DNA of 64,000 nt, taken from Mycobacterium uberis. Its GTDB lineage: Bacteria; Actinomycetota; Actinomycetes; Mycobacteriales; Mycobacteriaceae. Location: positions 162,403-226,402 of the forward strand of contig NZ_QAYL01000015.1 in assembly GCF_003408705.1 (NCBI RefSeq), given 5' to 3'. Positions within the stretch are counted from its first letter, which is position 1; every line of letters starts with the position of its first letter. The position numbers and the translations under genes are program-made. The notes under the pieces are model-generated. The model ran no database searches and was not told the origin of the DNA. It saw only the letters and a list, made by a program, of their open reading frames with translations. Positions 30,797 to 41,770 of this stretch are shown piece after piece.

Positions 30797-31455
30797 CCTT
30801 CGCGCGATCGTTGTCTCGCGCGCCTGCTGCGCGTAACGGCATCTTGCACGGTCGTAGACGCCTGGTGTGACCGTGTAACTGTCATCCGACCATTAGCCGC
30901 TCCCAACAGTATTGAAGCAGCTTGACGGACTGTATGTCGCCACCATTATTGTCGGTGTTAGTCACTACCTGCGTCGGTAGCTTTCCGACGGGCGCGAGCT
31001 TTTCCACCAGCTGTAGAGCTGGTTGCGGTTGGGTCCCACTGGATCTTCTTGGACCAGACCGATCATCAGTTAGGCCCCGTTGATCTGTGCCAGCGCCGGG
31101 CTGCTGCTTTGGACCGCGCAAAAGACCATGCCGCCTAGATGGGGGTTGTCGGGGCGGTGTCAACCGGTTGATGACTTAGGATTCCTCGGGATAACTCACT
31201 AAAATGTGTTTGTGCGTAGGCTATCGTCAAATAAGTGGCACAATGTGCAAGAGTTACCCTGAACACCGTGGAGATCGCTCTGGACGAGCCGCGGGCGTCT
31301 ACTATATAAAATCCTGACCAATAAAATCCTGACCAGCGTTTTTATGAGTGGTAAGAACGGTCGGCCACGTACCCTGGTCTATAGCCAAACGGCAGCAGGT
31401 TGAGTAGCCCGATCTAAGGCATCGGCGGACTCTGTCGTGGATGCGGCTGCCGGCG
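30797..31455. other. Decayed stretch without an identifiable gene
   Basis: A minus-strand frame at 30882-31163 ends KLLQYCWERL but I cannot assign it. In M. tuberculosis the interval holds Rv2730 (from memory). It contains a 15-bp tandem duplication at 31306-31335. Confidence 0.4.
31306..31335. repeat. Perfect 15-bp tandem repeat, two copies
   Basis: ATAAAATCCTGACCA occurs twice in direct succession, at 31306-31320 and 31321-31335, in decayed sequence. Confidence 0.95.
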
Positions 31456-31459
31456 GGCT

Positions 31460-32680
31460 CGTGACTGTTGTGGGAATAGCCGAATTTATTTGGTAGAAGA
31501 TCCAGCCCGCGTTACCCTCTGCTGCTAGGACGGTGAGGACTATTCAGGCGGCGCCGATCAGTAGCTATCGGCGGGGTTAGCTGCGAGTGGCGTGAGGGTG
31601 GTGCGCCAGACGGACTGGGCCAGATTGTTGGGGTTACCTAGATAGCCGCACACCGACGACGTGGAAGAGGCGGCGCAGAAACCTGTCTGGGTCGGATTGG
31701 GATGTCGGTGCGGAACATGGGAGCATTATGGAGGCTAAATAAGTAATTCCCATGTCGGCAGTTGATGCCCAGTGCAGCTCGGCTTCCTCGCTGCGTTGGA
31801 GAATGCGAAACTCTTGAGCCTGATGAAGTTTGCTGAGCGCTTGATGTGCGGCCTGTGCTACATTGCTACCGCTGGCCGTAGTGGTCCTCTGGCTTTTTGG
31901 CCATCCTGCGTGTGATCATTGCGTCGAATGTGGCAGGGGTCCCGGCCGGCAGTTGGCTGAATTGCGGTGTGGACGCTATCAGGTGGGTTGTGGTCAGCAT
32001 GTCGGCGCTGTCGGTTCGGCACGCCGGGGCTCCGTTCAGACATTCGTGCAAGCACAACAGGTCAGCGAATAAACGTCGGCACAGTGGGTGACCTCAGCGT
32101 TAAAAATCACTCCGGAGCCATGGATTGCTAGGTTCCTACACGCCCTGCCGCTTTAGGTCAGCTTTTCGTCGGTGACCATGTTGGCGATCCCGCAATCCAC
32201 CAAATAGACGGAGTTGTTAGTGGTGGTGAGAATGTTTCCTAGCTTCATATCGTAGCGCATTGCCCCGGCGGCGTGGGCGGCGTCCAACACCGAGGAGACT
32301 TGATGCACCAGTGTGACCGCCCACGGTGGGGTTACTGGTCCGAATCGTTACAGCAGCACTGCAAAATGGGTTCCTTTGACCAGGCGCATGTTCAGTTACA
32401 GCTGTCCGTCGGTTTCGTCGTAATCGTAGATGGGCACCACATGAGGCTCTTGTAACCTGTCGGGGTTACGGGCTTTGCGTTGCATGCGCATGCGAAACAC
32501 TGGGCCTTGGCTGAGCGCCTCTGGCATCAGCTTTAGTGCCACCACCGGCTGTTGGACGGTGTCGACGGCCTTATGGACTTTGCTCATGTCGCCGTTATTT
32601 AGTTGCCGCGTGAGATAGTAGGGCCCAAACCGGGTCTCCACTCGCGAACCACGCGTGGTGGCGCTCGTCGCTGACTTCTT
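31460..32680 (-). pseudogene. Serine/threonine protein kinase (PknE/PknF-like) remnant
   Basis: On the minus strand TRFGPYYLTRQLNNGDMSKV and HKAVDTVQQPVVALKLM form a degraded glycine loop and the VALKLM lysine strand. REP-type pieces follow: LQEPHVVPIYDYDETDGQL, then DAAHAAGAMRYDMKLGNIL, where the catalytic HRDxKPxN has decayed to RYDMKLGN. Then VYLVDCGIANM stands for DFG, and ATFDAMITRRMAKKPEDHYG ends the C-lobe. This is a mycobacterial transmembrane Hanks-type kinase. The HRD and DFG motifs are lost and stops interrupt it. Confidence 0.75.
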
Positions 32681-33099
32681 CAACCAACAGGCAATCACAC
32701 CAACAAGGTGCCCTAGCCACCCGACCACCGACCGCACTATCCTGTTCTAGCAGCCATGATGGTGATTCTGCGCCAATTTGGGCACACGAAAAATTTCGTA
32801 TCCGAAACTGTTCTGTAACTGTGGCCTAGTGCGGTGAATCAGCGGTTCGCATCTTGGCAAGAAAACCATGCTCGGTCAGCGGCAATGCGGTGAGTTCACG
32901 CGTTGTGGTGCAAGTATTTTCAGATTTGAACCGACTGCCGGTGCGGAAGTTCCAACCAATATCTGCAGTGGCCGAGCTGCAGCTGCCGGAGCCCGTCATG
33001 CGCTACGTGGCGCATTGGGCTGATACGAGCGCCGTTGCGTCAGGCTGGGATCATTTGCGCTGCAGGTACGTTGTCAAAGGGCAGGCCAGCCGGACTGTT

Positions 33100-33600
33100 G
33101 GGTACGTCCCCTGTCGACTTGGGCTGAAGTTGCCATGGTGGTCGTTCCGGCTGTTGCTGTTGTGCGTGGCGAATGCCCGGATCTGCTACGGTACGGAGAC
33201 CTCTATCCGCGGTGCTGCTAGTGGTGGTCTTAGCGGCGACGCTGGCCGTGTTCACGGAATTGACCAAGGCAGTGGTGGAGGGGCTCGGCAAGGATTTTGC
33301 CATCCTAATTCGCACCCCAAACTGTACATTTACTTCCTGGTCTTGCCGGTTGGCGTGATACTTTGGCAGTCGTTGTTGTATGCGGGCGTGCTGACCGCTT
33401 CGTTGTCGACATCGGTCGTGGCTCAACCTTTGGGTGGATCGGTGCTGGGCATCGTTGTGCTCGGCGAAACGCTGGACAGTCGTGGGCCACGCGCGTTTAT
33501 TCTGATCGTCGGGGTTTTGCTGATGGTCATCGCAACTGTGGCGTTGGCCTATGGCGAGCCTGAATCCATGTCGACGAAGGTTGCCCGGAGAAACTCTCCA
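33100..33600 (+). pseudogene. DMT (EamA)-family transporter remnant
   Basis: Two frames give the C-terminal half of a drug/metabolite transporter. First comes VVLAATLAVFTELTKAVVEG with LGKDFAILIRTP. Then, shifted by one frame, come PVGVILWQSLLYAGVLTASL and VAQPLGGSVLGIVVLGETLD, followed by a last helix VGVLLMVIATVALAYGEPE. The position before the Rv2728c counterpart matches Rv2729c of M. tuberculosis (from memory). The N-terminal half cannot be read, so the long open frame starting at 32854 is not a real gene. Confidence 0.65.
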
Positions 33601-33731
33601 GAAAAGCGTCAGGAGAAGCAACTGTGGGGGCGAAGGAGAAATCACCAATCGGCGTGGTATACTAAGATTTCATTCTGGCCTCGAGCCAACTTCTGTGGTT
33701 CGTTGCATCGTTGAAACGTTAGTTTGGTGGC

Positions 33732-34430
33732 GTGCTGAGCGCTATCGCTATAATTCCGTCCGCGCCGGTGCTTGTTCCCGAGCTCGCCGGGGTGGCGGCC
33801 GCCGAAGTGGCCGACCTTGGAGCTGCAGTGTTGGTGGCGGCCGCCTGTTTGCCCCCGCACTGGATCGTTGTCGGAACGGGGTACACAGACGACGTTGTGG
33901 ACCCCGACGGCTACCTGGGAACCTTCGCGGGTTTCGGCGCTGACGTGCGGGTTCGACTGTCACCGCAGGCCAGTGGTGGGGCTGAGTTGCCAGTCGAATT
34001 ACCGGTGTGTGTACTGCTCGCTGCCTGGGTGCGGGGCCAGGCCCAGCCGTACGCCAGTGCACAGGTGCGGGTGTATTGCGGTGACCACGATCTTGACATT
34101 GCGCTGGCCCGCGGTCGGGAATTGCGCATCGAGATTGACCAGGCACCCGATCCGATCGGAGTGCTGGTTGTCGCCGACGGCGCCACCACCCTGACGTCGA
34201 GTGCCCCCGGTGGCTATGACCCCAGTGCCGCCGATGATCAGCTAGCTCTCGATGACGCGCTGGCAAGCGGTGACGTCGCGGCCTTGACCCGGCTGCCACG
34301 TCAGATCCCGGGGCGGGTGGCATTCCAGGTGCTGGCTGGTCTGGTCGAGTCAGGGCCGCGATTGGCCAAAGAGTTATACCGGGGAGCGCCCTACGGTGTG
34401 GGGTATTTCGCCGGTGTCTGGCAGCCATGA
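33732..34430 (+). CDS. Conserved alanine-rich protein (Rv2728c-like)
   Basis: The 232-residue protein starts with GTG in [20 protein letters not shown], an N-terminus reminiscent of class III extradiol dioxygenase-like (LigB) folds, and ends [15 protein letters not shown]. It is almost invariably placed before miaA in mycobacteria. The stop overlaps the miaA start by 4 bases, so the two are coupled. No activity is established. The frame is intact. Confidence 0.85.
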   Translation: MLSAIAIIPSAPVLVPELAGVAAAEVADLGAAVLVAAACLPPHWIVVGTGYTDDVVDPDGYLGTFAGFGADVRVRLSPQASGGAELPVELPVCVLLAAWVRGQAQPYASAQVRVYCGDHDLDIALARGRELRIEIDQAPDPIGVLVVADGATTLTSSAPGGYDPSAADDQLALDDALASGDVAALTRLPRQIPGRVAFQVLAGLVESGPRLAKELYRGAPYGVGYFAGVWQP

Positions 34431-35362
34431 GGCCACTCGCGATTGTCGGTCCGACGGGTGTCGGCAAGTCGGAACTGGCCCTCGACGTCATTGAGCGACT
34501 CAGCAGCCAGGTTGGCGCGGAGATCGTCAACGCCGACGCGATGCAGCTCTATCGCGGTATGGACATCGGAACAGCGAAGCTGCCTGTCGCGGTGCGCCGA
34601 GGCATCCCGCACCATCAACTCGACGTCCTAGACGTCACCGAAACCGCGACGGTCGCCAGCTATCAGCGAACTGCTGCCGCCGATATCGAGGCGATCGTAG
34701 CTCGTGGAGCAGTGCCGGTAGTGGTGGGTGGTTCGATGCTCTATGTCCAGTCGCTGCTCGACAACTGGTCGTTTCCGGGGACCGATCCGGCCGTACGCGC
34801 GCGGTGGGAGCAGCAGCTTGCTGAAGTCGGGGTCGGCAAGCTGCACGCGGAACTGGCCCGTCGTGACCCGGCGGCAGCAGCGGCAATCTTGCCTACCGAT
34901 GGCCGGCGCACCGTGCGGGCACTTGAGGTGGTCGAGCTCACCGGAAAGCCCTTCGTCGCGTCCGTGCCACGCATCGGCGCTCCGCGGTGGGACACCGTCA
35001 TCGTTGGGTTAGATTGTGACAAAACGATTCTCAGTGAGAGATTAGCGCGACGCGCTGATGTGATGTTCGAGCAAGGCCTGGTCGATGAAGTACGTGTATT
35101 GTTACGCTGTGGCCTGCGCGACGGAATCACCGCCTCGCGTGCATTGGGCTATGCCCAAGTGCTCACGGCACTCGATGCCGGAGGGGGCACTGGCCGTTGG
35201 AGTGAAGCGTGCCAGCAGACCTACCTGGGCCACCGACGTTACGCGCGACGGCAGCGGTCGTGGTTTCATCGAGACCACCGAGTGCACTGGCTTGACGTGG
35301 GTACAACCAATCGCAGCGGTGTCGTTGACGACGTGTTACGGGTGTGGCGGAACGTATCCTGA
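34427..35362 (+). CDS. miaA: tRNA dimethylallyltransferase
   Basis: MiaA transfers a dimethylallyl group to A37 of tRNAs reading UNN codons, giving i6A. The 311-residue protein has the P-loop GPTGVGKS (8-15), the substrate-loop [17 protein letters not shown] with its catalytic Asp, the [13 protein letters not shown] segment, the [14 protein letters not shown] channel segment and a zinc-free C-terminal domain ending in the [14 protein letters not shown] helix. The ATG at 34427 overlaps the preceding stop. dapF follows after 57 bases. The partner enzyme MiaB is broken in this window. Confidence 0.95.
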   Translation: MRPLAIVGPTGVGKSELALDVIERLSSQVGAEIVNADAMQLYRGMDIGTAKLPVAVRRGIPHHQLDVLDVTETATVASYQRTAAADIEAIVARGAVPVVVGGSMLYVQSLLDNWSFPGTDPAVRARWEQQLAEVGVGKLHAELARRDPAAAAAILPTDGRRTVRALEVVELTGKPFVASVPRIGAPRWDTVIVGLDCDKTILSERLARRADVMFEQGLVDEVRVLLRCGLRDGITASRALGYAQVLTALDAGGGTGRWSEACQQTYLGHRRYARRQRSWFHRDHRVHWLDVGTTNRSGVVDDVLRVWRNVS

Positions 35363-35419
35363 TCTGGTGATCTGCGTCGACGACGATGCAGAGCGCAACG
35401 ATGAGGAGGGGCGGCGCAC

Positions 35420-36289
35420 GTGATCTTCGCCAAGGGACACGGCACCCAAAATGATTTTGTGCTGCTGCCTGACGTCGAGGCCGATGTGACGCTTACTGCT
35501 GCCCGGGTCGCCACGTTGTGCGATCGGCGCCAAGGCCTGGGTGCTGACGGGGTGCTGCGGATCACCACTGTGGGCGCCGCCGTGATGGCTGGCGTGCTCG
35601 ATAGCCTGTCCGACGGTGTCAACGGCTCCGATTGGTACATGGACTACCGCAACGCTGACGGGTCGACTGCGCAGATGTGCGGCAACGGTGTACGGGTTTT
35701 CGCGCATTACCTGCGCGCCAGCGGCTTAGAGTCCCGCGACGAGTTCGTCGTTGGTTCACTGGCTGGCCCGCGGATGGTCAGCTTGCATCACGTCGATGCT
35801 ACCAATGCGGATGTCACCGTCGACATGGGCAAGGTTAATAGGCTAGGCGCGAGTGAAGCAATCGTCGGTGGAAGGCGGTTCACCGGGCTGGCGGTGGATG
35901 TTGGCAATCCGCACCTGGCGTGTTTCGATCCGCGGCTGAAAAGCGAAGAGCTTGCGACCCTGGACATGGATGCGCCGGTACATTTCGACCGTGTGCACTT
36001 CCCAGACGGGGTCAATATCGAAGTGCTTACTGTACTGGCCGGCGGCCTGGTTCAGATGCGGGTCCACGAGCGCGGAGTGGGTGAAACCCAGTCGTGTGGT
36101 ACCGGAGCGGTCGCAGCCGCGGTGGCCGCGCTGGCAAATACCGGCGTCGACACCGGAACGCTCACCGTCCGGGTGCCGGGCGGTGATGTCGTCGTCACCA
36201 TCACCGACGCGACCAGCTACCTGCGCGGACCGTCAATGCTAGTGGCGCGCGGCGAGATTGCGGACGCGTGGTGGGCCGTGCTGGCGTGA
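35420..36289 (+). CDS. dapF: Diaminopimelate epimerase
   Basis: DapF interconverts LL- and meso-diaminopimelate for lysine and peptidoglycan without a cofactor. The 289-residue protein keeps both catalytic cysteines: Cys87 in [14 protein letters not shown] and Cys226 in [17 protein letters not shown]. The N-terminal [16 protein letters not shown] and the GNPHLACFD motif are normal. The GTG start at 35420 is preceded by GAGGAGG. All three dap genes in this window are intact. Confidence 0.95.
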   Translation: MIFAKGHGTQNDFVLLPDVEADVTLTAARVATLCDRRQGLGADGVLRITTVGAAVMAGVLDSLSDGVNGSDWYMDYRNADGSTAQMCGNGVRVFAHYLRASGLESRDEFVVGSLAGPRMVSLHHVDATNADVTVDMGKVNRLGASEAIVGGRRFTGLAVDVGNPHLACFDPRLKSEELATLDMDAPVHFDRVHFPDGVNIEVLTVLAGGLVQMRVHERGVGETQSCGTGAVAAAVAALANTGVDTGTLTVRVPGGDVVVTITDATSYLRGPSMLVARGEIADAWWAVLA

Positions 36290-36380
36290 TGTTCTCAGTG
36301 CTGCAATTCATTCGGGTGCGCCGCTGTCCACGACTTGCCACCATCGGGTATTGGCCATGGCATTTCCAGATTAGCCTCAG

Positions 36381-37803
36381 ATGGGCACTCTAAATTCTTC
36401 GCCCAGTGTCGGTGAACTTGCGCTCGAGGACCGATCGGCACTCCACCATGTCGCTGAGCTGTCCACCGGACTCGTCGATGTTTCCGAGGTCGAGTACCCC
36501 CAGCTGCGGTTGGAACGGGTGGTTTTGGTTGATGTGTGGACCAAGGGCGGCGCGCCAACAATCAGGCCAGCATGGCCTAACTCGTGTCCCTGGCTGAGAC
36601 CGCCGGTTCGCAGGTCCTCGAAGGTCTGATCCAGCGCCGCGATCAGCTTGATCCGTCGATCTATCTCGGCTCCGGTAAGGCTGCTGAATTGCGTGCGGTA
36701 GTGCTGACCACCTGTGCCGACACTGTCATCTGCGACGATGAACTGTCTTCACGCAGCTGGCCGGGCTGGAGAAGGTAGTAAAGGTCAAGGTTATCGGCTA
36801 CACCACCGCTCATTTTGACATCTTCATTGCTCAGCACGTGATCAGCTGGGAGGGCAAAGCGCAGGTGCTCTTGGCTCAGACTAGAGTATTACTACCTTGA
36901 TCGCACGGTTGCGGTGAGTCGATGTCGCAGTATTCTGGTGGTCGCGCCGGTAGCAACGGTGAAGGAGTGGGCCTGTGCGGTTCCAGTGAGACCAAAATCG
37001 AAACTGACCTGGTGTCGCATGTGGGAACGGATGGTCAAGTTGCCTAGTGATATCAGCGTCATGAAGCATCGGGTGATACCCACCTCAGCCGCCGGCTACA
37101 CAGCGACATGCCCTCGGTCGCTAGTGTGGGTTACACTAACACCCGCAAGTATAGCTTACTGAACGTACTGGCCAGGGTGGGGATGGGCTGGTGTAGGATA
37201 TGCTGTTTGGCGCCCTCGAACCCCATCATCCGGCGCGCGGAATTTCATAACGGTGAGCCGTTCGTGCTCGCCGACACTGTGGGGTTCGTTCGTCACCTGT
37301 TCACTCAGCTGGTTGAAGTATTCCGTTCCGCGCTGGAGTGAGATCGTTGATGCCGATCTGTTGTTGCATGTCGTCGACGGCTCAGGTGCCAACTTGTTGA
37401 CCCAGATCAATGCGGTCCGTCAAGTGATCTCTGCAGTTATTTACCAATCACCGGGGTGGTGGTGCGGAGGCATAGCATGAGTTGCTGATAGTTTAACAAG
37501 ATCGATGCCTCATGCGCTCTGATGCTGGCCAAGCTTCGCCACAGGCTGCCAGGCGCCGTGTTCTTCTCTGCTAGCGCCGAGAAATGATATCGACGTGTTG
37601 CTGCAACCGATAGCTGGGCTTGCCGTGTTCACCGGGACACCGCTGTAGACGTGGTCGTCCTGTACGACTGTGGTAATCTAGCACTTCGCCTGTACGCTAA
37701 CGGGCTAATTTAGGAGGCACAGTACAACTCGAACGGCACCCGGATTAAGGCCCGGGTTCCCGTGATGTTTGTCACCGGCTTGCAGGAGTTCTCGGCCGAC
37801 TGA
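36381..37803 (+). pseudogene. hflX: HflX GTPase remnant
   Basis: Pieces in several frames follow the HflX order. SLAETAGSQVLEGLIQRRDQ with LDPSIYLGSGKAAELRAVVL is the N-terminal domain. A degraded GTPase domain follows, with the G1 loop read as VGYTNTRKYSLLN in place of GYTNAGKSSLLN. EPFVLADTVGFVRHL is G3, and LLLHVVDGSGANLLTQINAV leads on to DKIDA- and ARVPVMFVTGL-like endings. The nucleotide-binding Lys-Ser pair has been altered and several frameshifts break it. HflX splits stalled ribosomes. Position after dapF matches Rv2725c (from memory). Confidence 0.85.
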
Positions 37804-37959
37804 TAGCTGTTGCCGGCCCGGCAGCACCGAGTCCGTAGTTGCCGCTGGCGGGTGACACATAGCTTAGTTTACCAGGTGGCGGGTCTGGCGACAGGCTGTT
37901 GACCAACCATTCGGTTGGTATGTGTTTGGGGGCGAAGTTTCCGTTCACCGGAGGTCGTG

Positions 37960-38950
37960 TTATGAGCGGTGCCTTCAAATACCAGCGCACTTTTCCAGTC
38001 TGAGCATGAATTGTTTCGTGGGTCCTACCGGGGCTTCTTCGATCGTTATGTTCCGCTGTACAACGGAGAATGGGAGAAGGTGAAGATAGTTAACCGCGGA
38101 GTGTGGCTTGAAGCCGACAAGCAGAGCTTTCTTGAGATGGCGGTTCCCGAGAGGAGTACGGCGTAAGTAACCTCGACTTCTGGTACAACACGATCATCAC
38201 CGAGGAAACCAGCGCCAAAGCTACGGCAGGATCGCATTCGTCTTACACAACGACATTGTAGCCCTTTACCTGCTGAATATGGCCACTGAGGAGCAAAAGC
38301 AGTGCTGGTTGCGTTAAAAATTCTGCATCGGGGAACTGATTAGTGCGATTGCGATGACCGAACTGGGAGCCGGCAGCGACTTACAGGGCATCAATACCTG
38401 TGGGGTCAAGTAGGGGGATCACTACATAACTTAATGATACAAAGACATTCATCACCAACGGAATTAACTCGGATCTGGTGACTGTGGTGGCGCAAACCAA
38501 TCCGGATAAGAGCATACGGGGTTTTTATTGTAGAATGCGATGTGGAAGGCTCCGAGTGCGGCCGCCATTTAGACAAAATCGGACTGATTGTGCAGGAGAC
38601 CGCCGAGCTGTTGTTCACCGATGTGCACGTTTCGTGCTGAAACCCTGTTTGGCCAGGAGGGGATTGGGTTCCTCTACCTCATGCAGAACCTGCCATAGGG
38701 AGTGGATCTCGAGCGCTATCATGGCGGCCTCAGCTATGGAGAAGGTGCTGGAATGGACATTGCAGTACACCGAGGAGCATAAAGCTTGTGGCAAACCAAT
38801 CGTCAGTTTCCAGAACCGCCGGTTCATACTGGCCGAGCTGGCGACCGAGTCCACCGTGGTGCGCATGATGGTCGACGAGTTCATCCGTCTGCACCATCGA
38901 GAAGAAGTCAATGGCCTGGCGCGCGGCCGGCGGCACTTCGGGTCCGCTAG
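37960..38950 (+). pseudogene. fadE20: Acyl-CoA dehydrogenase FadE20 remnant
   Basis: From 37981 SALFQSEHELFRGSYRGFFD with WEKVKIVNRGVWLEADKQSF opens a fadE-type protein. Later frames give LISAIAMTELGAGSDLQGIN, then TFITNGINSDLVTVVAQTNP. The last gives MEKVLEWTLQYTEEHKACGK with FILAELATESTVVRMMVDEF. It breaks off before the catalytic-Glu and C-terminal region, and the last codons run into the next remnant. Stops and frameshifts are numerous. It follows hflX as in M. tuberculosis (Rv2724c, from memory). Confidence 0.85.
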
Positions 38951-38954
38951 GCGC

Positions 38955-40260
38955 CAAGCAGGGCAGGCAACATTCCATCGGCAGTAACGGAAGTTGTACA
39001 GGACTTCGCTGGCGGCAAGGTGCTTTTCGGCCAAGCCTCCAGTGCTAATGCGGTCGAGAGTGACATTCTGGCTAAGTACGAGTCGCTGGGCGGGCCGGTC
39101 GGCAGTGATTTGGGCCTACCCACCGCCAATGAGGGCGATGGTGGTATTGCTTCCGCCAGACGAATCGCCATGTTTTCCGCGGCCGATAAGCCGGTGATCT
39201 TCTGGACCACCCGATCACGGCACGTTTGTCGTGCGTGGAGCGATGAAAGTGACGTGGGACAAACGCAAAGGCCCTGTCGGCAAACTCGGCACACCAGTCG
39301 CAAATCAAGCGGTGGGCGGTGACATGATCTTGCAGAAGTTCACCGGCGGCAAGATCTCATGGAACAATGCCAGTAATATCTTCATCATCGCTCCGGCGAA
39401 CCTGGCACCACTGTTGTCCGGATTTCCAGGTGTCTGGGTAGAACCAGCTGAGTGCGTCAGCTGTGGCGACTCCACGCCAAGAAGGTCATCTGGCATTGGT
39501 GGTTGGTGGGGGCGAACTGGTTGCGGTGATGTTTGTCTTGTTGGTGCTCGGGTGGCGTTGGCGTCGCACCGTTCACGACATCGCTGATTACACGTATGAC
39601 CACGATATGGACGTTAACTTATGATGCCGCAGTTGACGGGCAGTGGACTTACGACACTGAGTTCGGTACCGCACAGTGGCCTAGCACGACCGGACTATCC
39701 GGGGCGCGATGTCGAATGCGGGCCGACGGTCAGTTGGTTGCACGGAGCACAGGACGCTATCGGCCTGGCCCAGGATGTTGCGCCTGGCAGGGCTTTTAGT
39801 AGCGAATTGTCCTCTGGGTCCGAGGAGGTTTTAGTACTCGAACAGGACTGTAGATACCGATTCCATACCGGTGGTGTCTGCCGCCGACTTTTAACTTGTC
39901 GCTTTGTCGGATGTCGATGCCACGGAGGTCATCCCCGCTTACAGTAACTTGTCGGAAGCCGCTGCTTCTGAGGCCGAGGTGACTATTGGGCGACACGCAG
40001 CCATAAATATGACGGATGTGATGGATATGCTTTATCTAGGGTGGTACTAAACTGAAGATGGCGTTGCGGTCAGGCTCGATTCTCCGGCCGACGATCCACT
40101 TGCCGCTGAATGATATCTATCAGATACCCGACGGTTACTCATTAAGGCGAAACCAAACTTCAATTTACGCTATGCCCCGGAAAGCGTGCTCTACCACGAC
40201 ACGCTCACCGAAGTCTGGCTAGTAAATGAAGAAGTTGCACAGGTCAACTGCTTCATTAAG
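38955..40260 (+). pseudogene. LGFP-repeat cell-wall protein (Rv2721c-like), C-terminal remnant
   Basis: The frame reads DFAGGKVLFGQASSANAVES and ILAKYESLGGPVGSDLGLPT, then MKVTWDKRKGPVGKLGTPVA with KFTGGKISWNNASN. These are two degenerate LGFP repeats, which bind cell-wall mycolyl-arabinogalactan. A hydrophobic segment and WRWRRTVHDIADYTYDHDMD form the membrane-anchored tail. The part after 39600 continues in shifted frames with no clear end before lexA. The M. tuberculosis counterpart is the large Rv2721c (from memory); here most of the N-terminal domain is gone. Confidence 0.75.
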
Positions 40261-40307
40261 GCTGACTAACAGCAGTCCGATCTGCTATGTGCGGCGCTTT
40301 TCAGCGT

Positions 40308-41015
40308 CTATATCTTGCGGATTACTGTGACGACCTTGCCAAGCACCGTCGCGTCGTTGCCGGGAATGGGATCGAACGCCGGATTGTGCGGTATAAGCCA
40401 CACCTGACCACCCGCGCGTTTGAACGTCTTCACAGTGGCCTCACCGTCAATCATGGCTGCGACGATCTCGCCGTTGTCGGCGACGTTCTGCTGTCGTACG
40501 ACCACCCAGTCGCCATCGCAGATCGCGGCCTCGACCATCGAGTCGCCGACCACTTTGAGCAAAAAGAGTGTGCCCTCGCCGACCAGTTCGCGGGGCAGTG
40601 GAAAGATGTCTTCGACAGCTTCCTCAGCGAGAATTGGCCCACCGGCCGCGATGCGCCCGAGTACCGGGACGAAGGTGGGGTTCGGTAAGGTATCGGAGCC
40701 GGCGACCCTAGTGGGGACAGCTGGCCTGGCTATCGGGGTCTCCTCGGTGCCGCGGACATCGACAGCTCGCGGACGATTCGGGTCACGGCGTAGGTAGCCC
40801 TTGCGCTCAAGGGTGCGCAGTTGGTGGGCTACCGAGGATGTCGAGGTCAGACCGACAGCATCTCCGATTTCCCGGATGCTGGGCGGGTATCCGCGGCTGG
40901 TGGCTGAGGCCCGGATGACGTTCAGAATGGTGCGTTGCCGCTCGGTGAGCCCTGAATCCACGGCATGCAAGCTGCCGTCGGAGGTGATGCCTGATGTGTC
41001 GTTGCTGTCACTCAT
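40308..41015 (-). CDS. lexA: LexA repressor
   Basis: LexA represses SOS genes and cleaves itself when RecA filaments form. The 235-residue protein has a winged-helix DNA-binding head ([20 protein letters not shown], then [20 protein letters not shown]). The cleavage site Ala124-Gly125 lies in RIAAGGPI, and the catalytic dyad is Ser159 in GDSMVEAAI and Lys196 in [11 protein letters not shown] start it at the ATG at 41015 ([10 protein letters not shown]); the open frame extends to 41201 through the regulatory region. An SOS box lies 33 bases upstream, so it is autoregulated. It is divergent from chiZ. Confidence 0.96.
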   Translation of the reverse strand: MSDSNDTSGITSDGSLHAVDSGLTERQRTILNVIRASATSRGYPPSIREIGDAVGLTSTSSVAHQLRTLERKGYLRRDPNRPRAVDVRGTEETPIARPAVPTRVAGSDTLPNPTFVPVLGRIAAGGPILAEEAVEDIFPLPRELVGEGTLFLLKVVGDSMVEAAICDGDWVVVRQQNVADNGEIVAAMIDGEATVKTFKRAGGQVWLIPHNPAFDPIPGNDATVLGKVVTVIRKI

Positions 41016-41047
41016 GGTACCGAATGTAGTCCGATACCATCCAAGAA

Positions 41048-41063
41048 CCAAACATGCGTTCGA
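41048..41063 (-). promoter_or_regulatory. LexA-binding SOS box of lexA
   Basis: On the minus strand the sequence is TCGAACGCATGTTTGG, matching TCGAAC-N4-GTTCGA at 10 of 12 fixed positions. It lies 32 bases in front of the lexA start codon, consistent with autoregulation. Confidence 0.8.
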
Positions 41064-41194
41064 CAGATGTGTCCCGGGATTGGTCTTCGAGCTAACTGTA
41101 TTGCGGACGATGGGGACCGGGGTCCCTGCTGTGACCTGAGCCGTACGCACCCTGTCGGTGGCTTGGGTTAGCGTCGTGCACGTCCGACATGCTT

Positions 41195-41249
41195 CGCTCA
41201 CATGTTCGTTTGTCGAACATGTGAGCGACTAGTGTCGAACACACGAGCG
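41195..41249 (+). promoter_or_regulatory. SOS-box-like palindrome and half-site before chiZ
   Basis: A 14-bp perfect inverted repeat (CGCTCACATGTTCG and its complement, 41195-41208 and 41214-41227, 5-base loop) contains GTTCG and CGAAC half-boxes back to back. A second TCGAACACACGAGCGG follows at 41234-41249. Both contain TCGAAC plus a weaker right half, so LexA binding is likely but not certain. The site is 26-80 bases before chiZ. Confidence 0.55.
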
Positions 41250-41275
41250 GGAAATAGCCGACCTAAGGAACGCAC

Positions 41276-41770
41276 ATGACAGTTATCTACGCAATACCGC
41301 CGCATACTGGGAATGTACGGCGCCCAATTAGCCGACCGATCTCTGGACCTCGCTGTGGCCGCGACGAGTTGGCCAAGTCTCGAAGGCCGGCTTCGTCGAG
41401 GCCAATGGGCGCGCCGATGCGCTACTCCGGTAGCGGGGTCACGATGTCGGTCGTCCCCTATCGTGGTCGTTCCGTTTCACTCGCGAAGACGATCGGGCTG
41501 GCCCTGTTCGCTGGGATAATCACTCTGTGGCTTGGCCTGGTGGCCCACTTCAGCCAGGCGATCAACGGCTTTGTCGCCAACTCGGCCACCTCCGTTCCCG
41601 ACAGGCTAGTCGTGGTCCGGGTTGAAGCCGGAGAGTCACTTCAGGACGTGGCTGCCCGGGTAGCGCCCGACGCACCGATTCGCCAGGTTAGCGAGCGCAT
41701 CCGTGAACTTAACGCGCTGAACTCGCCAACGCTCGTCGCGGGCCAGACCTTGATCGCGCCGGTCGGCTGA
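41276..41770 (+). CDS. chiZ: SOS-induced cell-wall hydrolase ChiZ (LysM protein)
   Basis: ChiZ (Rv2719c-type, from memory) is an SOS-induced division inhibitor and cell-wall hydrolase in M. tuberculosis. The 164-residue protein has an arginine-rich cytoplasmic head, one transmembrane helix (about residues 70-92, [20 protein letters not shown]) and a C-terminal LysM domain beginning [20 protein letters not shown] and ending [16 protein letters not shown]. LysM binds peptidoglycan. The ATG at 41276 gives a complete protein of the usual size. It is divergent from lexA and its upstream region carries SOS-box-like sites. nrdR follows downstream. Confidence 0.9.
   Translation: MTVIYAIPPHTGNVRRPISRPISGPRCGRDELAKSRRPASSRPMGAPMRYSGSGVTMSVVPYRGRSVSLAKTIGLALFAGIITLWLGLVAHFSQAINGFVANSATSVPDRLVVVRVEAGESLQDVAARVAPDAPIRQVSERIRELNALNSPTLVAGQTLIAPVG

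Noticed and set aside
32854..33714. A complete 286-residue plus-strand gene
   Set aside because: Only the second half resembles a DMT transporter, and one of its helices lies in another frame. The first half has no sensible homology.
33748..34530. Minus-strand frame opposite the Rv2728c-like gene and miaA
   Set aside because: The plus-strand genes are clear and conserved; this is an arginine/proline-rich shadow.
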